NCBI RefSeq assembly: GCF_036014175.1
Contig: NZ_CP107917.1
Location: 8,308,001-8,372,000, forward strand
Direction: 5' to 3'
Source: Streptomyces sp. NBC_00443
Lineage (GTDB): Bacteria > Actinomycetota > Actinomycetes > Streptomycetales > Streptomycetaceae
DNA: 64,000 nt
A model generated the notes under the pieces. It made no database searches, was not told where the DNA came from, and saw nothing but the letters and a program-made list of their open reading frames with translations. Made by a program: the position numbers and the translations under genes. Shown here piece by piece: positions 33,035-41,141 of this stretch; the stretch's first letter is position 1, and the number at the start of each line of letters is the position of its first letter.

Positions 33035-33544
33035 ATGACGGCCACGTCCGGCCTCGGTACCCCTCGGCTCGCCTCTCCCGACCTGCTCCGCTCCGTCTTC
33101 CGGCGGCATGCCGCCGGAGTGGCAGTGATCACCGCCCGCGGTGAGACGGGCCCGGTCGGCTTCACCGCCACCTCTGTCACGTCCGTCTCCGCGGATCCCC
33201 CGATGGTCTCGTTCGGCATCGGCACCGGCGCGTCCAGCTGGCCGGCGATAGCCGCGACGGAGTACGTCGGCGTCCATGTGCTCGGCGAGCACCAACAGGA
33301 GCTCGCCGCCACCTTCGCCCGTAGCGGCGCCGACCGCTTCGGCCCGCCCACGGCCTGGGGTGAGGGCCCGGAAGGCGTCCCCGTCCTCGATGACGTCCTT
33401 GCCTGGACGGTGTGCCGGGTCGTGGCACGCGTTCCGGCCGGCGATCACCGCATCGTGCTGGCCGAGGTCGTGCTGGGCGACTCCACGGGTCCCGGGCGTC
33501 CGCTGCTGTACCACCAGGGCCGGTTCAACGGCCTGCGTGACTGA
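33035..33544 (+). CDS. Flavin reductase family protein (FMN-binding split barrel)
   Basis: This 169-residue protein starts at ATG 33035 with AAGGA 8 bases upstream. It shows RSVFRRHAAGVAVITARGETGPVGFTATSVTSVSADPPMVSFGIGTGASSWPAI, the flavin-binding motif of the HpaC/ActVB-like reductases, and HRIVLAEVVLGDST...PLLYHQGRFNGL at the end. It reduces free FMN or FAD with NAD(P)H for a partner monooxygenase. A cysteine-type leader peptide upstream hints that the partner is sulfur-related, for example a sulfonate monooxygenase; none is adjacent. Confidence 0.87.
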   Translation: MTATSGLGTPRLASPDLLRSVFRRHAAGVAVITARGETGPVGFTATSVTSVSADPPMVSFGIGTGASSWPAIAATEYVGVHVLGEHQQELAATFARSGADRFGPPTAWGEGPEGVPVLDDVLAWTVCRVVARVPAGDHRIVLAEVVLGDSTGPGRPLLYHQGRFNGLRD

Positions 33545-33734
33545 CCTCACCGCACCGATGTGACGGAACCGGCTGCCCACGGTTCTGCGAAGCCGTCGGT
33601 TTCCGATTACGCTGCGTTGCAAAGGTCACAGTTCAAAGCGCTTGCTTAGCGGGGATGAACTGGGTGTACTGACGAGTAATATTTCGCTCGGAGCGCGAGT
33701 CGCCCCGAACGGGAACGGCCGCTTGGGGCGCCTA

Positions 33735-33756
33735 TGCTGCCTGCAAGTAGGCAGCA
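33735..33756 (+). promoter_or_regulatory. Hairpin in the etfB 5' region
   Basis: TGCTGCCT (33735-33742) and AGGCAGCA (33749-33756) form a perfect 8-bp stem with a GCAAGT loop, about 30 bases before GTG 33787. It could stabilise the messenger or affect translation. A weaker dyad TACTGACGAGTA lies at 33667-33678. Confidence 0.4.
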
Positions 33757-33786
33757 GAGAAATGTCGACGCAGTAGGAGAGCCGGC

Positions 33787-34575
33787 GTGAGCTTGAGGAT
33801 CGTTGTCACCGTGAAGTACGTGCCCGACGCCACTGGCGACCGGCACTTCGCCGATGACCTGACCGTCGACCGGGACGACGTGGACGGTCTGCTCTCCGAG
33901 CTCGACGAGTACGCGGTCGAGCAGGCGCTGCAGATCTCCGAGAACTCCGACGACGACGTGGAGATCACCGTTCTGACGGTGGGCCCGGAGGACGCCAAGG
34001 ACGCGCTGCGCAAGGCGCTGTCCATGGGAGCCGACAAGGCGATCCACGTCGAGGACGACGACCTGCACGGCACCGACGCCCTGGGCACCTCGCTGGTGCT
34101 GGCCAAGGCGATCGAGAAGGCCGGCTACGACCTGGTGATCTCCGGCATGGCCTCCACCGACGGCACCATGGGTGTCGTTCCGGCCCTGCTGGCCGAGCGC
34201 CTGGGCGTCCCGCAGGTCACCCTGCTGTCCGAGGTCTCGGTCGAGGACGGCACGGTCAAGGGCCGCCGGGACGGCGACGCCGCCTCCGAGCAGCTCGAGG
34301 CCTCCCTGCCGGCCGTCGTGTCGGTCACCGACCAGTCGGGCGAGGCCCGCTACCCCTCCTTCAAGGGGATCATGGCGGCCAAGAAGAAGCCGGTTCAGGC
34401 CTGGGACCTGTCCGACCTCGACATCGAGGCCGAGGAGGTCGGCCTGGAGGGTGCGTACACCGTCGTGGACGGCGCGGCCGAGCGTCCGGCCCGCACCGCC
34501 GGCACGATCGTCAAGGACGAGGGCGAGGGCGGCAAGCAGCTCGCCGAGTTCCTCGCGAGCCAGAAGTTCATCTAA
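33787..34575 (+). CDS. etfB: Electron transfer flavoprotein beta subunit
   Basis: This 262-residue protein starts at GTG 33787 with GGAGA upstream. VTVKYVPDATGDRHF opens the fold; ALQISENSDDDVEITVLTVGPEDAKDALRKALSMGADKAIHV and SGMASTDGTMGVVPALLAERLGVPQVTL are the nucleotide-binding and ETF-beta signature regions; MAAKKKPVQAW is the usual KKP motif near the end. With the alpha subunit it carries electrons from acyl-CoA dehydrogenases and related flavoenzymes toward the quinone pool. The alpha gene follows after 74 bp. Confidence 0.96.
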   Translation: MSLRIVVTVKYVPDATGDRHFADDLTVDRDDVDGLLSELDEYAVEQALQISENSDDDVEITVLTVGPEDAKDALRKALSMGADKAIHVEDDDLHGTDALGTSLVLAKAIEKAGYDLVISGMASTDGTMGVVPALLAERLGVPQVTLLSEVSVEDGTVKGRRDGDAASEQLEASLPAVVSVTDQSGEARYPSFKGIMAAKKKPVQAWDLSDLDIEAEEVGLEGAYTVVDGAAERPARTAGTIVKDEGEGGKQLAEFLASQKFI

Positions 34576-34649
34576 GGGCCTGTCGGCCCGCTGAGGCTCA
34601 ACACCCCTTCCGCCCCTTAAGCCTTCGCAATCCGCAGGAGAGCAATCCC

Positions 34650-35612
34650 ATGGCTGAAGTTCTCGTCTACGTCGACCACGTGGACGGTGCCGTCCGCAAG
34701 CCCACCCTGGAGCTGCTGACCCTGGCCCGCCGCGTCGGCGAGCCGGTCGCCGTCGCGCTGGGCAACGGCGCCGCCGACACCGCCGCCACGCTCGCCGAGC
34801 ACGGCGCGGTCAAGGTCCTCACCCACGAGGCCGCCGAGTACGCCGACTACCTGGTCGTCCCGAAGGTCGACGCCCTCCAGGCCGCCGTCGAGGCCGTCTC
34901 CCCGGCCGCCGTCCTGGTCCCGTCCTCCGCGGAGGGCAAGGAGATCGCCGCCCGTCTGGCGCTGCGCATCGGGTCCGGCATCATCACCGACGCCATCGAC
35001 CTGGAGGCCGGCGACGAGGGCCCGGTGGCCACCCAGTCGGTGTTCGCCGCGTCCTTCACCACCAAGTCCCGTGTCTCCAAGGGCACCCCGGTCATCACGG
35101 TCAAGCCCAACAGCGCCGCCGTGGAGGCCGCTCCGGCCGCCGGTAGCGTCGAGGCGCTGTCGGTGTCCTTCTCCGCCCAGGCGACCGGCACCAAGGTCAC
35201 CGGCCGCACGCCGCGCGAGTCGACCGGCCGTCCGGAGCTGACCGAGGCCGCGATCGTGGTCTCCGGTGGCCGCGGCGTCAACGGCGCCGAGAACTTCGGA
35301 CTCATCGAGGCCCTCGCCGACTCGCTCGGCGCGGCCGTCGGCGCCTCGCGTGCCGCCGTGGACGCCGGGTGGTACCCGCACACCAACCAGGTCGGCCAGA
35401 CCGGCAAGTCGGTCTCGCCGCAGCTGTACATCGCCTCCGGCATCTCCGGTGCGATCCAGCACCGCGCCGGTATGCAGACCTCGAAGACGATCGTGGCGAT
35501 CAATAAGGACGCCGAGGCCCCGATCTTCGACCTGGTCGACTACGGCGTCGTCGGCGACCTCTTCGACGTCGTCCCGACCCTGACCGAGGAGATCAAGACC
35601 CGCAAGGGCTGA
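34650..35612 (+). CDS. etfA: Electron transfer flavoprotein alpha subunit
   Basis: This 320-residue protein starts at ATG 34650 behind AGGAGA. The N-terminal domain matches the beta subunit fold. The C-terminal FAD domain has IVVSGGRGVNGAENFGLIEALADSLGAAVGASRAAVDAGW, GQTGKSVSPQLYIASGISGAIQH and INKDAEAPIFDLVDYGVVGDLFDVVP, the FAD and adenosine-binding signatures. It completes the heterodimer made with etfB. Ends before a strong terminator hairpin. The length is normal for the family. Confidence 0.96.
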   Translation: MAEVLVYVDHVDGAVRKPTLELLTLARRVGEPVAVALGNGAADTAATLAEHGAVKVLTHEAAEYADYLVVPKVDALQAAVEAVSPAAVLVPSSAEGKEIAARLALRIGSGIITDAIDLEAGDEGPVATQSVFAASFTTKSRVSKGTPVITVKPNSAAVEAAPAAGSVEALSVSFSAQATGTKVTGRTPRESTGRPELTEAAIVVSGGRGVNGAENFGLIEALADSLGAAVGASRAAVDAGWYPHTNQVGQTGKSVSPQLYIASGISGAIQHRAGMQTSKTIVAINKDAEAPIFDLVDYGVVGDLFDVVPTLTEEIKTRKG

Positions 35613-35629
35613 TCCCGCACGGGCACACT

Positions 35630-35665
35630 GAGGCCCCCGTGACCGTCCGGCGGTCACGGGGCCTC
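35630..35665. terminator. Strong hairpin terminator after etfA
   Basis: GAGGCCCCCGTGACCG (35630-35645) pairs with CGGTCACGGGGCCTC (35651-35665), 15 base pairs with one unpaired C and a 5-base loop. It lies between the convergent etfA and EEP genes and can serve both directions; there is no long T tract, as usual in Streptomyces. Confidence 0.75.
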
Positions 35666-35692
35666 GGCCCGTTTCAACCCAGGGTCCGCGTC

Positions 35693-36604
35693 TCAGCCCA
35701 GGGTCAGGGACGCCTGCACGGGCAGATGGTCGCTCGGGAACTGGCCGCCGGCGGAGAAGGTGTTGATCGTCGCCCGGTGCGCGGTGACGGCGGGCGTGGT
35801 CAGGACCCAGTCGATGCGGTCGCCGTCCGGCGTCAGCGGCTTGTAGCCGTGGAAGGTCGCGTACAGCGCGTTGTGTTCGCTCGCGGTGTCCCAGGTGTCG
35901 ACGAGGCCGGCGCCGAGCAGAGTGTCGTACACCGTGTTCTTGTGGGCGGCGACGTTGAAGTCCCCGGTCACCACGACCGGCAGGGTGCGGTCGAAGCCCG
36001 CGATCCGCTCGGCGATGAGTGCGGCGCTTCGCTCGCGCGCGTATTGGCCCACGTGGTCGAAGTGGGTGTTGAGGACGTAGAACTCCCGTCCGCCGTCGGT
36101 CAGATCGCGGAAGCGGACCCAGGTGACCATGCGGGCGAAGGCCGCACCCCAGGTGTTGGAGCCGATCACGTCGGGGGTGTCGGAGAGCCAGAAGTGGTCG
36201 TACTCGGTCGGGCGCAGCCGGTGGGAGTCGTAGAAGATCGCCATGGACTCGTCGCGGCTGCCGTGCAGCCGGCCGGTGCCGACCCAGTCGTATCGCGGGC
36301 CGAGGTCGGAGTCGATGTCGAGCAGCTGGGAGAAGATGCCCTCCTGGGTGCCGAGGACGTGCAGGGCCTCGCGGCGCAGCAGCTCGCGCATCACCGGTCT
36401 GCGCACGCTCCAGCTGTTGGGCTCGGTGGTGCTCGCGAAACGCAGGTTGAAGGACATGACCTGGAGGTGCCGGCGGGCGGCCGGGCGCTCGCCCGCCGAG
36501 GCGGACGTCGTGGGCAGTGCTGTACTGGACAGGGGAGCGGTGACCGCCGCTGCTAACACGGCCTTCAGACCCAGACGGCGCGTGACTCGGCTGTGGTTCG
36601 GCAC
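35693..36604 (-). CDS. Exported endonuclease/exonuclease/phosphatase (EEP) family protein
   Basis: This 303-residue protein starts at GTG 36604 with GAAGGAG upstream. The N-terminus VTRRLGLKAVLAAAVTAPLSS is a twin-arginine-like signal. The EEP fold is clear: MSFNLRF, GTQEG (metal-binding Glu), VLNTHFDHVG, VVTGDFNVAAH and PSDHLPVQASL (catalytic His). It cleaves phosphodiester bonds outside the membrane; candidates are sphingomyelinase-like, DNA or inositol-phosphate substrates, not distinguishable here. Divergent from the DUF6986 gene over a 205-bp region. Confidence 0.87.
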   Translation of the reverse strand: MPNHSRVTRRLGLKAVLAAAVTAPLSSTALPTTSASAGERPAARRHLQVMSFNLRFASTTEPNSWSVRRPVMRELLRREALHVLGTQEGIFSQLLDIDSDLGPRYDWVGTGRLHGSRDESMAIFYDSHRLRPTEYDHFWLSDTPDVIGSNTWGAAFARMVTWVRFRDLTDGGREFYVLNTHFDHVGQYARERSAALIAERIAGFDRTLPVVVTGDFNVAAHKNTVYDTLLGAGLVDTWDTASEHNALYATFHGYKPLTPDGDRIDWVLTTPAVTAHRATINTFSAGGQFPSDHLPVQASLTLG

Positions 36605-36765
36605 TGCGGGCTCCTTCGGTGGGAACTACCGGACGAGTCGTGCGGGGCGTGCGTATGGAAGTGTGATATCGCGCCCTGAGATGGGCGTGAACATGGCGGG
36701 TTGGGTGAGTGACTCCCCGTGGACATGGTGTTGACCAGCCGGAAGGTCGCCGGATAACTTCATTC

Positions 36766-36793
36766 TACGGATTGTTGATTCCGTATCGCGGAA
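36766..36793. promoter_or_regulatory. Overlapping dyads before the DUF6986 aldolase gene
   Basis: TACGGA (36766-36771) and TCCGTA (36780-36785) are perfect arms with an 8-base spacer. Overlapping them, TTCCG (36779-36783) and CGGAA (36789-36793) form a second 15-bp dyad. Both lie just before the AGGAGG and ATG of the aldolase gene, where a bound repressor would block expression. An IclR-type regulator is plausible but none is adjacent. Confidence 0.45.
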
Positions 36794-36809
36794 GTCAGGA
36801 GGATGTGGG

Positions 36810-38104
36810 ATGGGTCAGGGCCAGCAGGAGAAGGTGGCGACCAGCCTCGCGGGTGCCGTCAGCGAGGAGATCAGCGCCTCCCTCGCGCCGGTCGACGCCG
36901 AGCTGGAGCGCCGCTACCCCGGAGACCCCGGTACCCGCCAGCCCGTCCACACCGTCTACGTCCCCGGTGACGTCTTCGCCGCCGACACCGTCCGCTCCTG
37001 GGGCGACCAGGCCCTCGCGCTCCTCGACGAACACGCCCCGGACGCCGCGTCCTTCGCCGCCGTGCTCGGCCTGTCCGACGAGCTCGCCGAGCCCGTCCAC
37101 GCGCGTGTGCGCGCCAAGCTGGAGCGCGAGCCCATCGAGGACCTGCGCGTCGACTTCGAGGACGGCTACCACGGCCGCGACGAGGACGAGGACGCCGCCC
37201 GCGCGGCACGGCTGATCGCCGAGGCGTACGAGAACGGCACGGCGGCCCCGTACATGGGCATCCGCATGAAGTGCATGGAGGCGCCCGTACGCGACCGGGG
37301 CATCCGCACCCTCGACATCTTCCTCACCGGCCTGATGGAGGCCGGCGGCCTGCCCGACGGGCTGGTGCTCACCCTGCCCAAGGTCACGTATCCCGAGCAG
37401 GTCACCGCCATGGTGCGGCTCCTGGAGGAGTTCGAGAGGCGCGCGGGCTCGAGCCCGGCCGGATCGGCTTCGAGATCCAGATCGAGACCAGCCAGTCCAT
37501 CCTCGCCACCGACGGCACCGCCACCGTCGCCCGGATGATCCAGGCCGCCGAGGGCCGCGCCACGGGCCTGCACTACGGCACCTTCGACTACAGCGCCTGC
37601 CTCGGCGTCTCCGCCGCCTACCAGGCCAGCGACCACCCGGCCGCCGACCATGCCAAGGCGATCATGCAGGTCGCGGCGGCGGGCACCGGCGTACGCGTCT
37701 CCGACGGCTCGACGAACGTCCTGCCGGTCGGCCCGACCGCGAAGGTCCACGACGCCTGGCGCCTGCACTACGGCCTCACCCGCCGCGCCCTGGCCCGCGC
37801 CTACTACCAGGGCTGGGACATGCACCCCGGCCACATCCCGACCCGCTACGCGGCCGTCTTCGCCTTCTACCGCGAGGGCTTCGAGCAGGCGGCGGCCCGC
37901 CTTGCCCGGTACGCCAACCGGACCGGCGGCGACGTGATGGACGAGCCCGCCACCGCCAAGGCGCTCAGCGGCTATCTGCTGCGCGGCCTGGACTGCGGGG
38001 CCCTCGACATCGGCGAGGTCGCCCGGCTGACCGGCCTGACCCGCACCGACCTGGAGGGCTTCTCGGTGCCCAGGAGGGGCGATTTGACGGCTTCCGCGAA
38101 GTAG
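36810..38104 (+). pseudogene. DUF6986 / HpcH-HpaI-type aldolase, single-base frameshift at about 37448
   Basis: ATG 36810 follows AGGAGG. Residues 1-213 read MGQGQQEKVATSLAGAVSEE...DLRVDFEDGYHGRDEDEDA...PYMGIRMKCMEAPVRDRGIRTLDIFL...RLLEEFERRAG in one frame. The protein then continues LEPGRIGFEIQIETSQSILATDGTATV...LHYGTFDYSACLGVSAAYQ...HYGLTRRALARAYYQGWDMHPGHIPTRYAAVF...GDLTASAK in the next. One missing C (GGCTCGAG for GGCCTCGAG) explains it; restored length is about 431 residues. The EDGY and EIQIE acidic residues match a metal-dependent HpcH/HpaI barrel, which I recall near ureide and glyoxylate genes. The rest is undamaged, so a sequencing indel is quite possible. Confidence 0.82.
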
Positions 38105-38207
38105 CGGCCCTGTCACATTCGCAACCACCGGCTGGCGTTGTCACTCCTGCCCCGTAGTCTGTACGCCACGCAAGGCATGTCAGTGGTGTCACAGGAACGG
38201 GGCAGCG

Positions 38208-40304
38208 GTGTCATCGGGGGAGAACGGACAGGCGGACGAGACCGGTCGGCTGCTGGCCGGGCGCTATCGCGTGGTGGCGCAACTCGGGCGCGGCGGCATG
38301 GGCGTGGTCTGGCGTGCCGTCGACGAGGTGCTGGGCCGCGAGGTCGCCGTCAAGGAGCTGCGCACCTACTCTGACGCCGACGGTCCCGAACTGGCCGATT
38401 TGCGGCTGCGGATGCAGCGCGAGGCTCGCGCGGCGGCCCGGGTCAAGCACTCGGGCGTCGTGGCCGTGCACGACGTCGCCGAGGTCGACGGACGCCCGCT
38501 GATCGTCATGGAGCTGGTCGACGGTCCCTCCCTGGAGACGGTGCTGCGGGAGCGCGGCACCCTCGATCCTCGTGAGGCGGCCGGGATCGGCGCCAAGGTC
38601 ATGGACGCGCTGGCCGCCGCCCACCGCGCCGGCGTCCTGCACCGTGACGTCAAGCCCGGCAACATCCTGCTCGACCGCTCCGGCCGGGTCGTCCTGACCG
38701 ACTTCGGCATCGCCGCCATGGACGACCCGGGCGACGGCGCGGCCACCCAGCTCACCCGCACCGGTCATCTCGTCGGCTCCCTCGACTACTTGGCCCCCGA
38801 GCGCGCCCAGGGTGCCGATCCGGGCCCGTCCTCGGACGTCTGGGCCCTGGGCGCCACGCTGTACGCCGCGGTGGAGGGCTCCGCCCCCTTCCGCCGTACG
38901 TCGACGTTCTCCACGCTCACCGCGATCGTCTCCGAGCCCCTGCCGGAGCCCGTCAACGCCGGGCCGCTCGGCCCCGTCCTGGCGCGGCTGATGGACAAGC
39001 GGTCCGAGTCCCGCCCGGAGGCCGACGAGGCACGCGAACTCCTCCAGGCGGTGGCCGGGTCGGGCGGCACGGACTCGCCGACAGCGGCCCTGCGAGGCAC
39101 GGCGGACTCCGGGCCCGCGCGGAACGAGACGGAGCGCAACGTCCCCTCAGTGCCGCCAGGATTCGGACCCACGGCCGCGGTCGCGCCTGACGGGCAAGGA
39201 TTCGGGGGACCCGCGCCGACCGGGCCCGCCCAACAGGCGTACGGCGGCCAGGGCCAGAGTGCGCCAGGACCCCAGAGCGCGGACACGCCACAGCAGGGCG
39301 TACCCGCCTCGGGCCTGCCCGGGGCGCCACGCTTCGGGACTGCGGGGCAGGGCGCGAACGGGCCCGCGACTCCCGGCCAAGGCACGCCGCCGGCACAGGG
39401 CTTCGGCGCCGCCGGCCATCCCGTCCCGCCCGTACCCGGGCCCGGACCCGGCGCCACGGGGCAGCCGGCCGCCTCGCCGCACGGCAGTGTGCCAGGGCAC
39501 TCCGGCCGGCCCCCACACGGCTTCGGCAGCCCCAGCCCCTCGCCGCACGACTCCGCCGCCACCGGCCCCATGGTCACCTCCTCCGGCAGCACGCCCCGGC
39601 GCAAGAGCCGCGCCCTGCTCGCCGCCGTGGCCGTCACCGTGGTCCTCGCGGCCAGTGGGGTCACGGTCGCCCTGCTGAACAACTCGGGCGACGCCAAGGC
39701 CGAGGAGCCGGGCACGTCGGCGGTCGCCGCCACGGACAAGTCCGCCGAGGCGAGCGGCAGTCCCGACGCCGACCGCTCGGGCGACGGAGGCCTGACCGAG
39801 AAGGACGACGACAAGAAGTCCCCCGACACGAGCAAGTCCCCGAGCCGCACGGCGGAGGGCGACCCCACCGATCGCCCCACCACCTCGTCCCCGACCAAGA
39901 CCTCGGGATCGGGCGGCACCGACGGCGGCACCACGGGCGGAGGTTCCGGTGACGGCGGCACCACGGGCGGTGGCGGAACCACAGGCGGCGGGACCACGGG
40001 CGGTGGCGGGACCACGCCGGACCCGTCCTGCTTCGCCATCGGCGGCGGCAAGTACAACTGCACTGTCTGGAAGACCGCCAAGTCCTACACCGCCTCCGGC
40101 GCCGAGGTCGGCATCCTGAACGCGGGCACCAACTACTTCTACTGCCAGCAGAACCTGGGCCGCCGTGAGACGTCCGGCCAGTGGACCAACGTCTGGTGGG
40201 CCAAGACGGACGACGACAGCGGCAACACGAACGTCTTCGTCAGCGACGTCTACCTCGAGGGCGGCAACAACGACGAGCCGGTGCCGGGACTCCCGGTCTG
40301 CTGA
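38208..40304 (+). CDS. Transmembrane Ser/Thr protein kinase with Cys-rich extracellular domain
   Basis: This 698-residue protein starts at GTG 38208. The kinase domain covers residues 20-285: LGRGGMGVVWRA (P-loop), catalytic Lys in VAVKEL (K49), HRDVKPGN (D147), DFGIA (165) and a Thr-containing activation segment before APERAQG. A long Pro/Gly/Gln-rich linker (about 285-460) follows, then one membrane helix near 467-487 (ALLAAVAVTVVLAASGVTVALL). The outside part has a Ser/Lys/Asp-rich stretch, a Gly/Thr low-complexity run, and a compact end (about 604-698) with four Cys and several Trp, DPSCFAIGGGKYNC...NYFYCQQNLG, SH3-like rather than PASTA. It probably senses an extracellular cue. Confidence 0.92.
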   Translation: MSSGENGQADETGRLLAGRYRVVAQLGRGGMGVVWRAVDEVLGREVAVKELRTYSDADGPELADLRLRMQREARAAARVKHSGVVAVHDVAEVDGRPLIVMELVDGPSLETVLRERGTLDPREAAGIGAKVMDALAAAHRAGVLHRDVKPGNILLDRSGRVVLTDFGIAAMDDPGDGAATQLTRTGHLVGSLDYLAPERAQGADPGPSSDVWALGATLYAAVEGSAPFRRTSTFSTLTAIVSEPLPEPVNAGPLGPVLARLMDKRSESRPEADEARELLQAVAGSGGTDSPTAALRGTADSGPARNETERNVPSVPPGFGPTAAVAPDGQGFGGPAPTGPAQQAYGGQGQSAPGPQSADTPQQGVPASGLPGAPRFGTAGQGANGPATPGQGTPPAQGFGAAGHPVPPVPGPGPGATGQPAASPHGSVPGHSGRPPHGFGSPSPSPHDSAATGPMVTSSGSTPRRKSRALLAAVAVTVVLAASGVTVALLNNSGDAKAEEPGTSAVAATDKSAEASGSPDADRSGDGGLTEKDDDKKSPDTSKSPSRTAEGDPTDRPTTSSPTKTSGSGGTDGGTTGGGSGDGGTTGGGGTTGGGTTGGGGTTPDPSCFAIGGGKYNCTVWKTAKSYTASGAEVGILNAGTNYFYCQQNLGRRETSGQWTNVWWAKTDDDSGNTNVFVSDVYLEGGNNDEPVPGLPVC

Positions 40305-40336
40305 ACCCGGGGCTGCTGAGCTCAGGTCCGGGCACC

Positions 40337-41134
40337 TCAGTTCCGGTGGCCTCGGTTCCGGTCGACCCGGAGGTACTTCTCCAGCCCGGAGGTCGTCACC
40401 CGCTGCTCCTCCGCGAGCAACCGCGTCCCCCGCTCGCACAACCCCGCGTCGGCTCGCGCGCGGTCGCTGAACTCCTCGGGAGTGACCCCGAACAGCTCCC
40501 GCAACCGGGCCGAGTCCAGCAGGAGTTCCGAGATCAGCGCACGCTGGCCGGGGTGGGTGCGCGGTGCGCCGGAGCCGTCGTGCAGGGAGCCATGGCGGTT
40601 GACGTACACGAAGGTGCCCGGGAGCGTGCTGCCGTCCGCCGTCTCGATCCGCACGTCGGGTGCCGGCAGCCAGGCGCGGCCGAAGTTGCCGTCCGGCGCC
40701 GGTACGCCCTCGCTGGCGTCGATCACCGCGAGCTGCTCGGAGTCGAGCCAGGTGATGAACAACTCCCGTACGTGGCCCGGTGCTTCGAAGGGCGACGCGG
40801 ACATGTACCCCATGCGGCTCACGTGCGCGGAGACACCGACCTCGATGCCCGTCACCCGCACCTTCACCATCGGAAGGGGAGTGACGATTCCGAATGCCAC
40901 CATCTTGCGCCGCAGTTGGCCGGGGCTGGCGTTGGAGCCGACCGCGAGGACGGGCACGCGGTCGTCGTACACCAGGCGGTCCAGGGGCAGCAGCCGGTCC
41001 CCGTCGAGGAGCCCGGAGTCCGACGGCCAGGCGCCCGGATAGAGCAACGGATGGTCGCGCGGCGCCTCCGCCAGGCCGAGCGCCTCAAGGGTGCGGTCCT
41101 GCACCGGCCGTGAGCTGCTCATGCGGTGGTCCAT
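40337..41134 (-). CDS. Conserved hypothetical protein, possibly gamma-glutamylcyclotransferase-like
   Basis: This protein of 261 to 265 residues (starts at ATG 41134 or 41122) is soluble. VPVLAVGSNASPGQLRRKM resembles the YGSNLS loop that opens the gamma-glutamylcyclotransferase fold, and FVYVNRHGSL and LDSEQLAVIDASEG fit a beta-barrel, but the catalytic Glu cannot be placed with confidence. Ends 33 bp from the kinase gene in convergent orientation, and lies 8 bp downstream of the lacI-like gene on the same strand, so it may be co-transcribed with it. Confidence 0.6.
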   Translation of the reverse strand: MDHRMSSSRPVQDRTLEALGLAEAPRDHPLLYPGAWPSDSGLLDGDRLLPLDRLVYDDRVPVLAVGSNASPGQLRRKMVAFGIVTPLPMVKVRVTGIEVGVSAHVSRMGYMSASPFEAPGHVRELFITWLDSEQLAVIDASEGVPAPDGNFGRAWLPAPDVRIETADGSTLPGTFVYVNRHGSLHDGSGAPRTHPGQRALISELLLDSARLRELFGVTPEEFSDRARADAGLCERGTRLLAEEQRVTTSGLEKYLRVDRNRGHRN

Positions 41135-41141
41135 GGGCCGC

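Noticed and set aside
39930..40015. GGCGGCACCACGGGC-type repeats that look like a tandem array
   Set aside because: They encode the Gly/Thr linker of the kinase outer domain; unit lengths are irregular and there are no spacers, so it is not CRISPR.
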